This document shows positions 1 to 6,926 of a stretch of 18,730 bases of DNA, piece by piece. Each line of letters starts with the position of its first letter. Positions within the stretch are counted from its first letter, which is position 1. The DNA lies in assembly GCA_947474205.1 (NCBI GenBank), contig CANJIC010000010.1:1-18730 (forward strand). Reading direction: 5' to 3'. The position numbers and the translations under genes are program-made. The DNA comes from Planctomycetaceae bacterium. Lineage in GTDB: Bacteria > Planctomycetota > Phycisphaerae > Phycisphaerales > SM1A02. The notes under the pieces were generated by a model. The model saw only the letters and a program-made list of their open reading frames with translations. It was not told the origin of the DNA and made no database searches.

Positions 1-29
1 GCTGCTGACAACATGCTTAAAATCAAAAT

Positions 30-1211
30 TTAATTTTCAAAGCGAATTTGATCGGTACGAAGTCCAAGCTTTGCAAGCATTCCTTCAAACTGATCGAGCG
101 AAAAGAATTCCATTGAAACCTTGCCGGTGTTTGGCTTACGACCAAGCTGAATTGTAACTCGAGTACCAAGAAGGGTGCTTAATCGTGTTTCTAAATCCTT
201 CACGTTTGCTTGGCGCCTGGCAGGTTGTGTTCCACGTGGAACTCTGGATGTAGATTCAGTGGCCAGTCTTTGAACCTCGCGTTCAAGCGCGCGAACGGAC
301 CACTCGCCGCGAACCGATGATTCTGCCAATGTCGTTCTAGTCTTTATGTCTACTACTCCAAGCAGTGCTTTTGCATGACCTTGCGTCAAAACTCCCTGCC
401 GCACAAGGCTTGCGGTTTGGCTATCTAGTTCGGCTAATCTAAGTAAATTAGTGATGGTAGAGCGGTCTAATGACAGCTTTTGGGCCAGTTTGTCATGCGT
501 AAGAGAGAACTCCTCTGACAACTTTAAGACAGCAAGAGCCCTATCCATTGGGTTTAAATCAGTTCTGTGTACATTTTCGATAAGAGCGCAAAGGCCAGAA
601 TGCTCGTCCGAAGCTTGAACAACAATTGATGGAATTGAAACCTCTCCAAGCATCTTGAAAGCGCGCCACCGTCGCTCGCCGGCAACAATTTCGAATTGCC
701 CATCTAAGCCAGAGACCGGACGGACAATGATTGGTTGAAGTAGACCGTTCGACTTAATCGAGGCAGCCAATCCCTCTAGTTCAGAATTCTTAAAATCGGT
801 CCTGGGCTGTCTGGGGTTTGGACGAATTTTAGAAACATCAATTCGCTCAACTCCATTTCCAAATACAACACTTGCATTTTTTAATTCAATTTTAATTCCC
901 GTGCTTGAAGAATTAGAAATGGTTGTTTGATTACTTGGTGCACTTGTATTTTGTATAACCGATTGCATGGCGGTCGACCTTGAATCAACACTTGTAAGAT
1001 TTGGTTTTTCGGCATTTTCAGGCGCATTTTTAATAGGAATTAGACGACCAAGTCCTCGGCCCAATTTTCCTGCAGACGTTTGTTGCGCCGTTGGTGGTAC
1101 CGGTTTCGCTTGCGTGCCTGAAATACTTGGCACGCTTGGAACACCTAATTGTCCAGGCTTTTTTGAAGGATCGTTGTCTTTGCCGCTATTTGGATTTGAA
1201 AAGTTTGTCAT
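30..1211 (-). CDS. parB: Chromosome partitioning protein ParB (Spo0J family)
   Basis: ParB is a CTP-dependent DNA clamp that loads at parS and spreads to organise and segregate the chromosome origin with ParA. The 393-residue product has a Ser/Thr/Asn/Pro-rich N-terminal region (about 1-115) containing LGRGL at about 50-54. This matches the ParA-stimulating peptide usually found at the very N-terminus. The ParB N-domain follows, with IRPNPRQPR, the CTP-binding box GERRWRA at about 178-184 and ENVHRTDLNP, then a helix-turn-helix region (KLAQKLSLDRSTITNLLRL) and a C-terminal dimerisation region. I chose the ATG at 1209-1211 because GGA lies about 7 nt upstream. The open frame extends to 1289, but that extra stretch crosses a parS-like site and looks non-coding. 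No parA lies in the usual upstream position. By eye the gene has fewer GCGC motifs than the genes to its right. Confidence 0.95.
   Translation of the reverse strand: MTNFSNPNSGKDNDPSKKPGQLGVPSVPSISGTQAKPVPPTAQQTSAGKLGRGLGRLIPIKNAPENAEKPNLTSVDSRSTAMQSVIQNTSAPSNQTTISNSSSTGIKIELKNASVVFGNGVERIDVSKIRPNPRQPRTDFKNSELEGLAASIKSNGLLQPIIVRPVSGLDGQFEIVAGERRWRAFKMLGEVSIPSIVVQASDEHSGLCALIENVHRTDLNPMDRALAVLKLSEEFSLTHDKLAQKLSLDRSTITNLLRLAELDSQTASLVRQGVLTQGHAKALLGVVDIKTRTTLAESSVRGEWSVRALEREVQRLATESTSRVPRGTQPARRQANVKDLETRLSTLLGTRVTIQLGRKPNTGKVSMEFFSLDQFEGMLAKLGLRTDQIRFEN
228..243. promoter_or_regulatory. parS-like site inside parB
   Basis: TGTTCCACGTGGAACT contains the perfect 14-bp palindrome GTTCCACGTGGAAC. 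It differs only at the last base from the symmetric parS form TGTTCCACGTGGAACA. Chromosomal parS sites (consensus close to TGTTNCACGTGAAACA) often lie within or beside parB. It sits near the 3' end of parB and is a probable ParB loading site. Confidence 0.88.
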
Positions 1212-1266
1212 GGTGTTTCCTTGTTTGAGGTTGTTAATTAAATGTATCACCCAAATTTCAACTCTG

Positions 1267-1282
1267 TGTTCCCCGTGGAACA
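1267..1282. promoter_or_regulatory. Second parS-like site, in the parB leader
   Basis: TGTTCCCCGTGGAACA is one base away from a perfect TGTTCCACGTGGAACA palindrome (C instead of A at position 7). It lies about 55 bp upstream of the parB ATG and just downstream of the predicted parB promoter, roughly +10 to +25 from the expected transcription start. ParB binding here could load the clamp and also repress parB. Confidence 0.78.
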
Positions 1283-1297
1283 ATTTCACTTGTTTAG

Positions 1298-1325
1298 ATT
1301 ATAGGACTTAATGTCTACAAAGCAA
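1298..1325 (-). promoter_or_regulatory. Predicted sigma70-type promoter of parB
   Basis: Read on the minus strand, there is a perfect -10 TATAAT (1298-1303), a 16-nt spacer and a weaker -35 TTGCTT (1320-1325). The expected start is near 1291, giving an untranslated leader of about 80 nt that contains the parS-like site. The promoter is inferred from motifs only. Confidence 0.55.
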
Positions 1326-1545
1326 GTTTTACACGACACGCCTTGTAAAGGTGGTGCCAAAATATCTTTAATTTTATGGATGTAAACACGTTGCATTTAG
1401 AACTTGTTGGCGTGGCAATCTTCACGCAATAAGGCTTATTAAAAATTGTCTACTCAACACGAGTTGCCAAAAAAACCAAGGGCTTATCACACAGTGGGTA
1501 TACAGTTGCGCCGTCTTGACCATTTGACCCCACCACGGAGCCTTT

Positions 1546-2190
1546 ATGTCTTTATCTCTTATACCGTCACTCTCTATCGCAATTTCTTATTTATTGATGT
1601 TTGTTGTCAACACGCAAAACACCGCAAGCCCAACGCCGGTGACAACAAGTCCTGTTACATCTTCGACACCCGCCGTGCCTGGCACGGTTTGGAAAATTGA
1701 CGACACACATTCAATGGGAGTATTCCGCGTCCAACACTTTGGCGCAGGAATGTTCTGGGGAAGATTTGATGGCGTCACCGGAACAATCACAACAAGCGGA
1801 ACGCCTATCGAAAATATTTCATTCAACGTGACCATTGATACAAACTCAATATCAAGCGCAAACAAAGATTTGGATGGCCACTTACGGAGCCCAGATTTTT
1901 TCAGTGTAAAAGAATTCCCAGAAATGAATTTCAAAAGCACTTCCGCAAAAAAACTTGAAGGCAACATGTGGGAGGTCGCGGGAACCATCACGATTCACGG
2001 AGTCACCAAGCCCCACACGGTGCAAATGGAATTGACTGGCCAATCCGAATCCGCCCGTGGAAAGAAAATTGGCTTTGAAGCCGTCTTCACAATCGATCGC
2101 AGCGAGTTTGGAATGACCTATGGAATTGAGAAAAATGCGATTGGAAAAAACGTGCGCATTATTGTTGCGCTAGAAGCCGCGCCTTCGTAA
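1546..2190 (+). CDS. YceI family exported lipid-binding-like protein
   Basis: This is a 214-residue protein. Residues 48-212 form a complete YceI-like domain, a lipocalin-like beta barrel that in known members binds isoprenoid lipids in the periplasm. Recognisable parts are WKIDDTHS, VQHFGAGMFWGRFDG, HLRSPDFFSVKEFPEM, GTITIHGVTKPHTV and the closing FTIDRSEFGMTYGIEKNAIG. A hydrophobic N-terminal stretch (about 4-21) is followed by a Thr/Pro/Ser linker (22-46), consistent with export or anchoring. The hydrophobic stretch is unusual in having no Lys or Arg before residue 50. The start is fixed: GGAG lies 5 nt upstream of the ATG and an in-frame TGA occurs at 1525-1527. It is the first gene of a same-strand run through asd. 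Its exact ligand cannot be inferred. Confidence 0.92.
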   Translation: MSLSLIPSLSIAISYLLMFVVNTQNTASPTPVTTSPVTSSTPAVPGTVWKIDDTHSMGVFRVQHFGAGMFWGRFDGVTGTITTSGTPIENISFNVTIDTNSISSANKDLDGHLRSPDFFSVKEFPEMNFKSTSAKKLEGNMWEVAGTITIHGVTKPHTVQMELTGQSESARGKKIGFEAVFTIDRSEFGMTYGIEKNAIGKNVRIIVALEAAPS

Positions 2191-2242
2191 GCAGTATTGC
2201 GTCGCGTAATTATTTCTATTTGTAATGGCTCGATTGGTACAA

Positions 2243-2263
2243 GCGTGGTTGTGTGATCCACGC
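2243..2263. terminator. Weak hairpin after the yceI-like gene
   Basis: GCGTGG (2243-2248) and CCACGC (2258-2263) can form a 6-bp stem with a 9-nt loop, 53 nt after the stop codon. No T-run follows, so termination is doubtful. It may simply be a local structure upstream of the next gene. Confidence 0.25.
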
Positions 2264-2306
2264 GTATTCGTATTCGGCCAATTCCAACGCACGAAAGGTT
2301 TGCTTC

Positions 2307-3155
2307 ATGGAAATCAACATCGTGTTGTTTGGAATTGTGTTGCCAGTTGTTCTTGGTGTTGCCTGTGTAGCGTGGTGGGGTAGTAGCACCCGCGCACGCG
2401 GTGGTGATTTCTTTTGGGGGCCAGCACTTTCTATCACGGTCTTTGTCAGCGCCTTGTCGCAAGATTCTTTGGTTAATTTCACGACGCAAAATAAATGGTT
2501 ATGGTTTGCATGCTCGGTCTTGCTGTGTGGACTTCTTGTTGGCGCTGGAATTTTTTTTACTCGAACATCCGTTACGCGCGCATTTGTGTCTTGTATTTGC
2601 GCAATGCTTGGCGCGCTTCTGTTGAACATTCCAGGATGGCTCAACATCATGGAACGATTGCTACTTGCTGTGGCGTTGGTTCCGTGCACATTATTACTGT
2701 TGATTGCCGTGCAAAAACGGGTGAGTTTTTCAACACCAATGGCGCTTAGTATTGCGCTTGTTGCTCCCTCCGTTCTTGCGATGCTTTCTGGATTTGCAAA
2801 GCTTTCAATACCAATTGGAGCAGCGTCGTTTTTTTTAGGATGTGCTTCGCTTATTCAAGTTATTTTTCCGTTCCGCACCATCATTCACGCACGCATTGGA
2901 CAAAGTGGAGCGGTTGTAATTGCAAGTATCGCCGCGCTTGGCGCCGCAACCGGATTTGGCTACGACACCAATGGGATTTCAAACCTCGGTTGGTTGCTTG
3001 CGGCCCTGACACCGCTTGGAATTTGGCTGGGTGAAGCACCCATGATTCGCCCACGTCCAACACTATCGGTGTGGGCACGAATTCTAGGATGCGTCATACT
3101 TACGGCCGCTTCTATTGTGATTGCCTTGAGCGATTTAAATTCACCCGCTGTTTGA
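2307..3155 (+). CDS. Unknown multipass membrane protein
   Basis: I do not recognise a family for this 282-residue protein. It is strongly hydrophobic with about eight or nine likely transmembrane segments, at roughly 4-25, 36-52, 64-84, 93-112, 117-135, 147-165, 168-188, 200-220, 226-245 and 256-275 (some uncertain). Short Arg/Lys-containing loops separate them, for example QKRVS and IRPRPT. No catalytic motif is apparent. I chose the ATG at 2307 because AAAGG lies 8 nt upstream; the ATG at 2253 would add 18 residues without a recognisable ribosome binding site. It lies between the exported YceI-like gene and a putative lipoprotein gene 40 bp downstream, which suggests a role at the cell envelope. 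That role is inference from context. Confidence 0.72.
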   Translation: MEINIVLFGIVLPVVLGVACVAWWGSSTRARGGDFFWGPALSITVFVSALSQDSLVNFTTQNKWLWFACSVLLCGLLVGAGIFFTRTSVTRAFVSCICAMLGALLLNIPGWLNIMERLLLAVALVPCTLLLLIAVQKRVSFSTPMALSIALVAPSVLAMLSGFAKLSIPIGAASFFLGCASLIQVIFPFRTIIHARIGQSGAVVIASIAALGAATGFGYDTNGISNLGWLLAALTPLGIWLGEAPMIRPRPTLSVWARILGCVILTAASIVIALSDLNSPAV

Positions 3156-3195
3156 GTCACTGAATAATTGGAACACCACTCTCGTAAAATAATTT

Positions 3196-4272
3196 GTGGA
3201 CAATAATGTGCTGTCAAACAATAAAAATGTATTCACCAAGAATGGAATCAAATTTCAATTGAATCGATTCCATATTATTTTCGCGTGCGCACAAACGAAA
3301 GCCGCATATCTACTAGCCGCCGCATGCATTTTATTATTTCAGCTTGGATGTTTTCCGCGACCGCTGGATTTGCAACTTAAAGATTCAACCAACAGTAATC
3401 CCGTGGCGGGGGTGACCATCCATCGCCACAGCGTGACTCTTCTTTCATTGCTGGCGACGGATTCCAACGCGGTGAAGAGCGACGCGTTGGGCGACGCAAG
3501 AATCTGGGTTCCTCCATTCAATACCAAATTGACTTTGTTGCAACCAGGATTTGAACCATCCACCGTCGACGTTTTTACATCCAAGACAACTACAAGCATG
3601 TTGGCTTCGGATAAATCCTCGATCATGATGTTGCGATTTGATGACCTTGATGGCAAGGCCAAACGAACCATGGAGATGGCGCAAGTCAAATACGTGCCGA
3701 TTTCCGTGAAGGTGGTCGATCAATCAACCGGTTCGCCAATTGAGGACGCCGATGTTTTGGCCACCACGTTTTTATATTTGCCCATGCCAGGCTTGGAGGA
3801 TCGTTGGGGCTTTCCCGACTTGCAAAATTTTCGCAGTGATACCGATGGACGTACTGGCGTGAAACACGTTTCTGGATTTCGCAACGTGATCACGGTTCGC
3901 AAGCCCGGTTATCAAGAGGCTCGACAAGATTTTCTTGCAAGCCAATCTGAATTAGTTCTTCAACTTCGCCGCCTTCAGGCAAAATCGATTCAGTTTAAAA
4001 CAATGAATTCCGAAAGCAAGGAGGTGGTTGGAAATGTCGTGGTGCGTCTGTGTGAGCAGCGAAATGGGCTTCCGCCAGATCCCAACGGGTTCGCGGTTGT
4101 AAGCGATGCTTCAGGCTTTACTCCGCCAATTCCAATTCAAAATCTTATGCCGCTCAGTGTGGAAACCGAGCGTGCGGGGTATCACCGATTCACGCTTGGA
4201 CTTGATTGGCGCACTTTAAAAGACGGAGAAATTATCAAGGTGTATGTTCGAAAAAAGGGTTGGTTTGAGTAG
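3196..4272 (+). CDS. Putative lipoprotein with three beta-sandwich-like repeats
   Basis: This 358-residue protein has a long N-terminal leader, a hydrophobic stretch (about 36-50) and then FQLGC with Cys52. This resembles a lipoprotein signal, although Gln at -3 is not canonical. The exported part contains three repeats of about 85-90 residues, starting near 57, 167 and 264. Each has an opening strand with an 'xPVxGVxV' type turn (NPVAGVTI, SPIEDADV, KEVVGNVV), a central D..G step (SDALGDA, SDTDGRT, SDASGFT) and a closing GF/GY turn (QPGFEPS, KPGYQEA, RAGYHRF). This pattern resembles carboxypeptidase-regulatory or PEGA-like domains. The GTG at 3196 gives the longest frame. A GTG at 3208, with GGA 7 nt upstream, is equally plausible. 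A function cannot be assigned; an adhesive or structural envelope role is an inference. Confidence 0.75.
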   Translation: MDNNVLSNNKNVFTKNGIKFQLNRFHIIFACAQTKAAYLLAAACILLFQLGCFPRPLDLQLKDSTNSNPVAGVTIHRHSVTLLSLLATDSNAVKSDALGDARIWVPPFNTKLTLLQPGFEPSTVDVFTSKTTTSMLASDKSSIMMLRFDDLDGKAKRTMEMAQVKYVPISVKVVDQSTGSPIEDADVLATTFLYLPMPGLEDRWGFPDLQNFRSDTDGRTGVKHVSGFRNVITVRKPGYQEARQDFLASQSELVLQLRRLQAKSIQFKTMNSESKEVVGNVVVRLCEQRNGLPPDPNGFAVVSDASGFTPPIPIQNLMPLSVETERAGYHRFTLGLDWRTLKDGEIIKVYVRKKGWFE

Positions 4273-4360
4273 GCGTAGGTGATCGATTGTGAAAGAATGC
4301 TTGATCTTTCGTAATTTAAGACTTGGTTGAAATGCAAACCTCGCATATCGTGCAACAACT

Positions 4361-4768
4361 ATGACAGCTTCATCCGCAAGAACTTGTAAGGGCAGCGAGT
4401 GCGTGACCCACGGAATTCGAATCACGGTTGACCCGCGCTACTTGCCATCGCATTCGGACCCGGACAATGGACGATATTTGTTCAACTACAAAGTGGTCAT
4501 GCACAACGAGGGACAAAGTTGCGCTCGACTTCGTAGCCGCAAGTGGATCATTGTTGATTCCGACGGAGAGCGACATGAGGTGCAAGGACTTGGAGTGGTG
4601 GGGCACCATCCAAATTTGTCTCCTGGACAGCATTTTGAATATTCAAGTTTTTGTCCGTTGCAAACCGCCTGGGGAACCATGCAGGGCACCTACGTTATGG
4701 AGCGCGATGATGGATCCTTGTTCGAGGTTGAGATCGCGCGATTTTTTCTGATTGGTCCACACCAGTGA
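4361..4768 (+). CDS. apaG: ApaG family protein
   Basis: This 135-residue protein covers the whole ApaG (DUF525) domain, an Ig-like beta-sandwich. Typical features are the Y-rich first strands (GRYLFNYKVVMHNEG), RSRKWIIVDSDG, VQGLGVVGHHPNLSPG, the block FEYSSFCPLQTAWGTMQGTY (about 93-112), and a final FEVEIARFFL. Bacterial ApaG has been linked to cobalt and magnesium resistance, and the same fold occurs in eukaryotic F-box and polymerase-delta-interacting proteins. Its molecular activity is not settled. No clear Shine-Dalgarno sequence precedes the ATG. The stop codon overlaps the GTG start of asd (GTGA, 4765-4768), so the two are likely cotranslated. Pairing with asd is not a standard arrangement that I know. 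Confidence 0.93.
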   Translation: MTASSARTCKGSECVTHGIRITVDPRYLPSHSDPDNGRYLFNYKVVMHNEGQSCARLRSRKWIIVDSDGERHEVQGLGVVGHHPNLSPGQHFEYSSFCPLQTAWGTMQGTYVMERDDGSLFEVEIARFFLIGPHQ

Positions 4769-5838
4769 GTGGTGCGAACGCGGGTGCGTCACCCGCCTTG
4801 TCCACAACAAAAAATTCGAAAGCGGGAACAAAAACTTTTTGTGTTTCGGTCATCGGCGCAACAGGCGCGGTTGGCCGTGAAGTGATTCAACTGCTTGAGA
4901 AACGAAACTTTCCAATTTCGCAGTTGCGCCTGTTTTGCAGCGAGCGATCCGCTGGTGAAAAATTTCAGTTTTGCGGACAAACTTTAGTGGCGCAAACAAT
5001 TGATCGTGAGGCATTGGCGGGAAGCGACTACGCCATTTTGTGCGCGGACGCCGCAACGGCGCGCGCGTTGGCGCCCATGCTGGTGGAACTTAATATTATT
5101 GCGGTGGATAATTCAAGCGCGTTTCGCACTGATCCGTCCATTCCACTTGTTGTGCCAGAGATCAATGGCGAATTGTTACGGAGCAACCCAATGTTGGTTG
5201 CCAATCCAAATTGCACAACCATTGTTTCCTTAATGGTTGCGGCGCCACTACACCGCGCGGCGCATCTGGAACGAATGACCGCCTGTTCCTATCAAGCGGT
5301 CTCTGGCGCTGGCCTTGCGGGCATGCATGAGCTGGAATCACAAACTCGCGCGTGGGCTGCTGGTGAAAAAGTTGCGGGTCAATTATTTCCAAGGCCGATT
5401 TTATTTAATGTGTTTCCACACAACTCTCCCCGCCAGCCTGATGGATCCAATGAGGAGGAGCACAAACTTGTTCGTGAAAGTCGGCGAATTTTAGGCCATG
5501 ACCACTTGCGAGTAAGCGCCACCTGTGTTCGCGTGCCAACACTGCGTGCCCACGCCGTTGCATTGCACCTGGAATTTGCAAACGCGATTTCTCCGGCGCA
5601 AGCCATGAATATTCTTGCGCGTGCGCCCGGTGTCCGCGTGGTTGATGAATCCAATGGCGATCAACCGGCCGACCCGCAAATGGTTTCCGGTCTTGATGAA
5701 GTTTTGGTTTCAAGAATTCGCGTTGACCATGGCGGTGCGCCTGGAAAATCATTGGCATTGTGGGTGGTTGGTGATCAACTACTGAAAGGCGCTGCGTTGA
5801 ACGCGGTTCAAATTGTTGAACTTTTAGTCGCGGCTTAA
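4765..5838 (+). CDS. asd: Aspartate-semialdehyde dehydrogenase
   Basis: Asd reduces aspartyl-4-phosphate to aspartate-4-semialdehyde with NADPH. This is the branch step to lysine/diaminopimelate, threonine and methionine. The 357-residue product shows the nucleotide-binding loop GATGAVG (31-37), the catalytic Cys150 in NPNCTT, SYQAVSGAG (175-183), and Arg256 and His263 in RVPTLRAHA, which match the spacing of the substrate-binding Arg and catalytic His of the family. About 25 residues precede the fold, so the N-terminus is longer than usual. The start is a GTG overlapping the apaG stop by 4 nt with no good ribosome binding site of its own, which points to translational coupling. A TTG at residue 12 is an alternative start. 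Confidence 0.96.
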   Translation: MSGANAGASPALSTTKNSKAGTKTFCVSVIGATGAVGREVIQLLEKRNFPISQLRLFCSERSAGEKFQFCGQTLVAQTIDREALAGSDYAILCADAATARALAPMLVELNIIAVDNSSAFRTDPSIPLVVPEINGELLRSNPMLVANPNCTTIVSLMVAAPLHRAAHLERMTACSYQAVSGAGLAGMHELESQTRAWAAGEKVAGQLFPRPILFNVFPHNSPRQPDGSNEEEHKLVRESRRILGHDHLRVSATCVRVPTLRAHAVALHLEFANAISPAQAMNILARAPGVRVVDESNGDQPADPQMVSGLDEVLVSRIRVDHGGAPGKSLALWVVGDQLLKGAALNAVQIVELLVAA

Positions 5839-5839
5839 T

Positions 5840-5889
5840 TTCAAATTCGCCACCCACTGTTACGTGTCGGTTTAAAATACGAATTTGAA
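5840..5889. terminator. 10-bp inverted repeat between convergent asd and trpC
   Basis: TTCAAATTCG (5840-5849) and CGAATTTGAA (5880-5889) form a perfect 10-bp inverted repeat with a 30-nt spacer, starting 2 nt after the asd stop. The stem is AT-rich and lacks a clean T-run, so a bidirectional terminator is possible but weakly supported. The rest of the gap to 6013 is AT-rich and holds no gene. Confidence 0.35.
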
Positions 5890-6013
5890 TACTGAATTTA
5901 TTTCACAATGACTGGAAAAACAGCCCGCATTAAAATGTATTGGTATTTTTTATGCCGCAAATGTTTCCAAATTTAATTTTTGAAATGGCGAAATGAAAAC
6001 AAATTGAAATGAC

Positions 6014-6820
6014 CTAAACCCCGCGCATTTCGCGCAGTGCTTGACCCGGGTCGGGCTGGCGAAGTAAATGCTCGCCCACAAGAACAATTCCAACCTCGTG
6101 TTGTTGCAGGCGCTGAATATCGTGCGCCGTGCGGATACCGCTTTCGCTCACCACCACGCGGCGATCATCTATTAAATCAACCATGCGAAACGTGTGCGCC
6201 AAGTCCGTGGTCATGGTTTTTAAATTTCTATTGTTTATGCCAAGAAGCGAATAGCCGACGTGCGGAAACCCGACATGATTTTGCACGCGGTACAAACTTT
6301 CAACATCATGCACCTCAAGCAAAACAGTCATGCCAAGTTCAACCGCAAGAATTTGAAAGTCAACAATATCTTGCTCAGTCAAGCATTCGGCGATCAACAA
6401 AATGGCGTCGGCGCCGGCGGCGCGACTTTCCCAAATTTGCCAACTGTCAACAATAAAATCTTTTCGAAGAACAGGCAGGGGGACCGCGGCGCGAATGAGT
6501 TCTATAAAATCCAATTGTCCGCCAAAGTCCACTTGGTCAGTCAAGCAACTAATGGCTGACGCGCCGGCTTGGTGATAGCGTTGGGCAATGTCCACTGGAT
6601 CAAAGTTATTTCGAATGAGACCGGCGGACGGACTTTTCTTTTTAATTTCCGCGATAACGCGCGTTGGCTCCGCGTTGTCGCGCACAACGGCGCGAAAGAA
6701 ATTGCGCGGACGCGGCATGGAACGAGCCTTTTCCTGCAGAAGTTCCAGCGGCGAGTGCCGCTTGCGCTCCTGCACTTCCACAAATTTTCTTTCAATAATT
6801 TTCTGGAGCGCGTTGGGCAT
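6014..6820 (-). CDS. trpC: Indole-3-glycerol phosphate synthase
   Basis: TrpC closes the indole ring in tryptophan biosynthesis, converting carboxyphenylamino-deoxyribulose phosphate to indole-3-glycerol phosphate. The 268-residue TIM-barrel protein shows EIKKKSPSAG (Glu58, Lys60), VLRKDFIVD with catalytic Lys120, LLIAECL, LLEVHD with Glu169, GINNRNL and VVSESGI (Glu226, Ser227), and a C-terminal phosphate-binding VLVGEHLL. I chose the ATG at 6818-6820 because MPNALQKIIERK matches the usual N-terminus (ILxKIVxxKxxE). The frame stays open to 6997, and ATGs at 6853 and 6928 are possible, but none has a clear ribosome binding site. It stands alone, without other trp biosynthesis genes, and is divergent from the protease-trpS pair. 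Confidence 0.95.
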   Translation of the reverse strand: MPNALQKIIERKFVEVQERKRHSPLELLQEKARSMPRPRNFFRAVVRDNAEPTRVIAEIKKKSPSAGLIRNNFDPVDIAQRYHQAGASAISCLTDQVDFGGQLDFIELIRAAVPLPVLRKDFIVDSWQIWESRAAGADAILLIAECLTEQDIVDFQILAVELGMTVLLEVHDVESLYRVQNHVGFPHVGYSLLGINNRNLKTMTTDLAHTFRMVDLIDDRRVVVSESGIRTAHDIQRLQQHEVGIVLVGEHLLRQPDPGQALREMRGV

Positions 6821-6926
6821 AATTTCTGCAAGTCTATGCAGTGCCGCGGACATTGCGTCGCAAGACACGGCCACAAATCCTGAATTTGTTCCCGCGTCAA
6901 TCACGTGGGCGTGGGCGGGAATTTCC

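Larger units (their letters stand above)
1212..1545. other. Divergent intergenic region between parB and the yceI-like gene
   Basis: This 334-bp AT-rich stretch carries the parB ribosome binding site, the parS-like site and the parB promoter on its left side. On the right there is a 13-bp palindrome, AATAAGGCTTATT, at 1428-1440 that could be an operator for the rightward gene. I found no convincing promoter for the yceI-like gene and no gene in the region. Confidence 0.6.

Noticed and set aside
1212..1289. N-terminal extension of parB
   Set aside because: It would translate across the parS-like site, has no ribosome binding site and adds no conserved residues; the ATG at 1209-1211 has one.
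6588..6926. Upstream extension of the CPBP protease frame
   Set aside because: It runs antisense through the conserved N-terminal part of trpC, and the ATG at 6927 has a good ribosome binding site.
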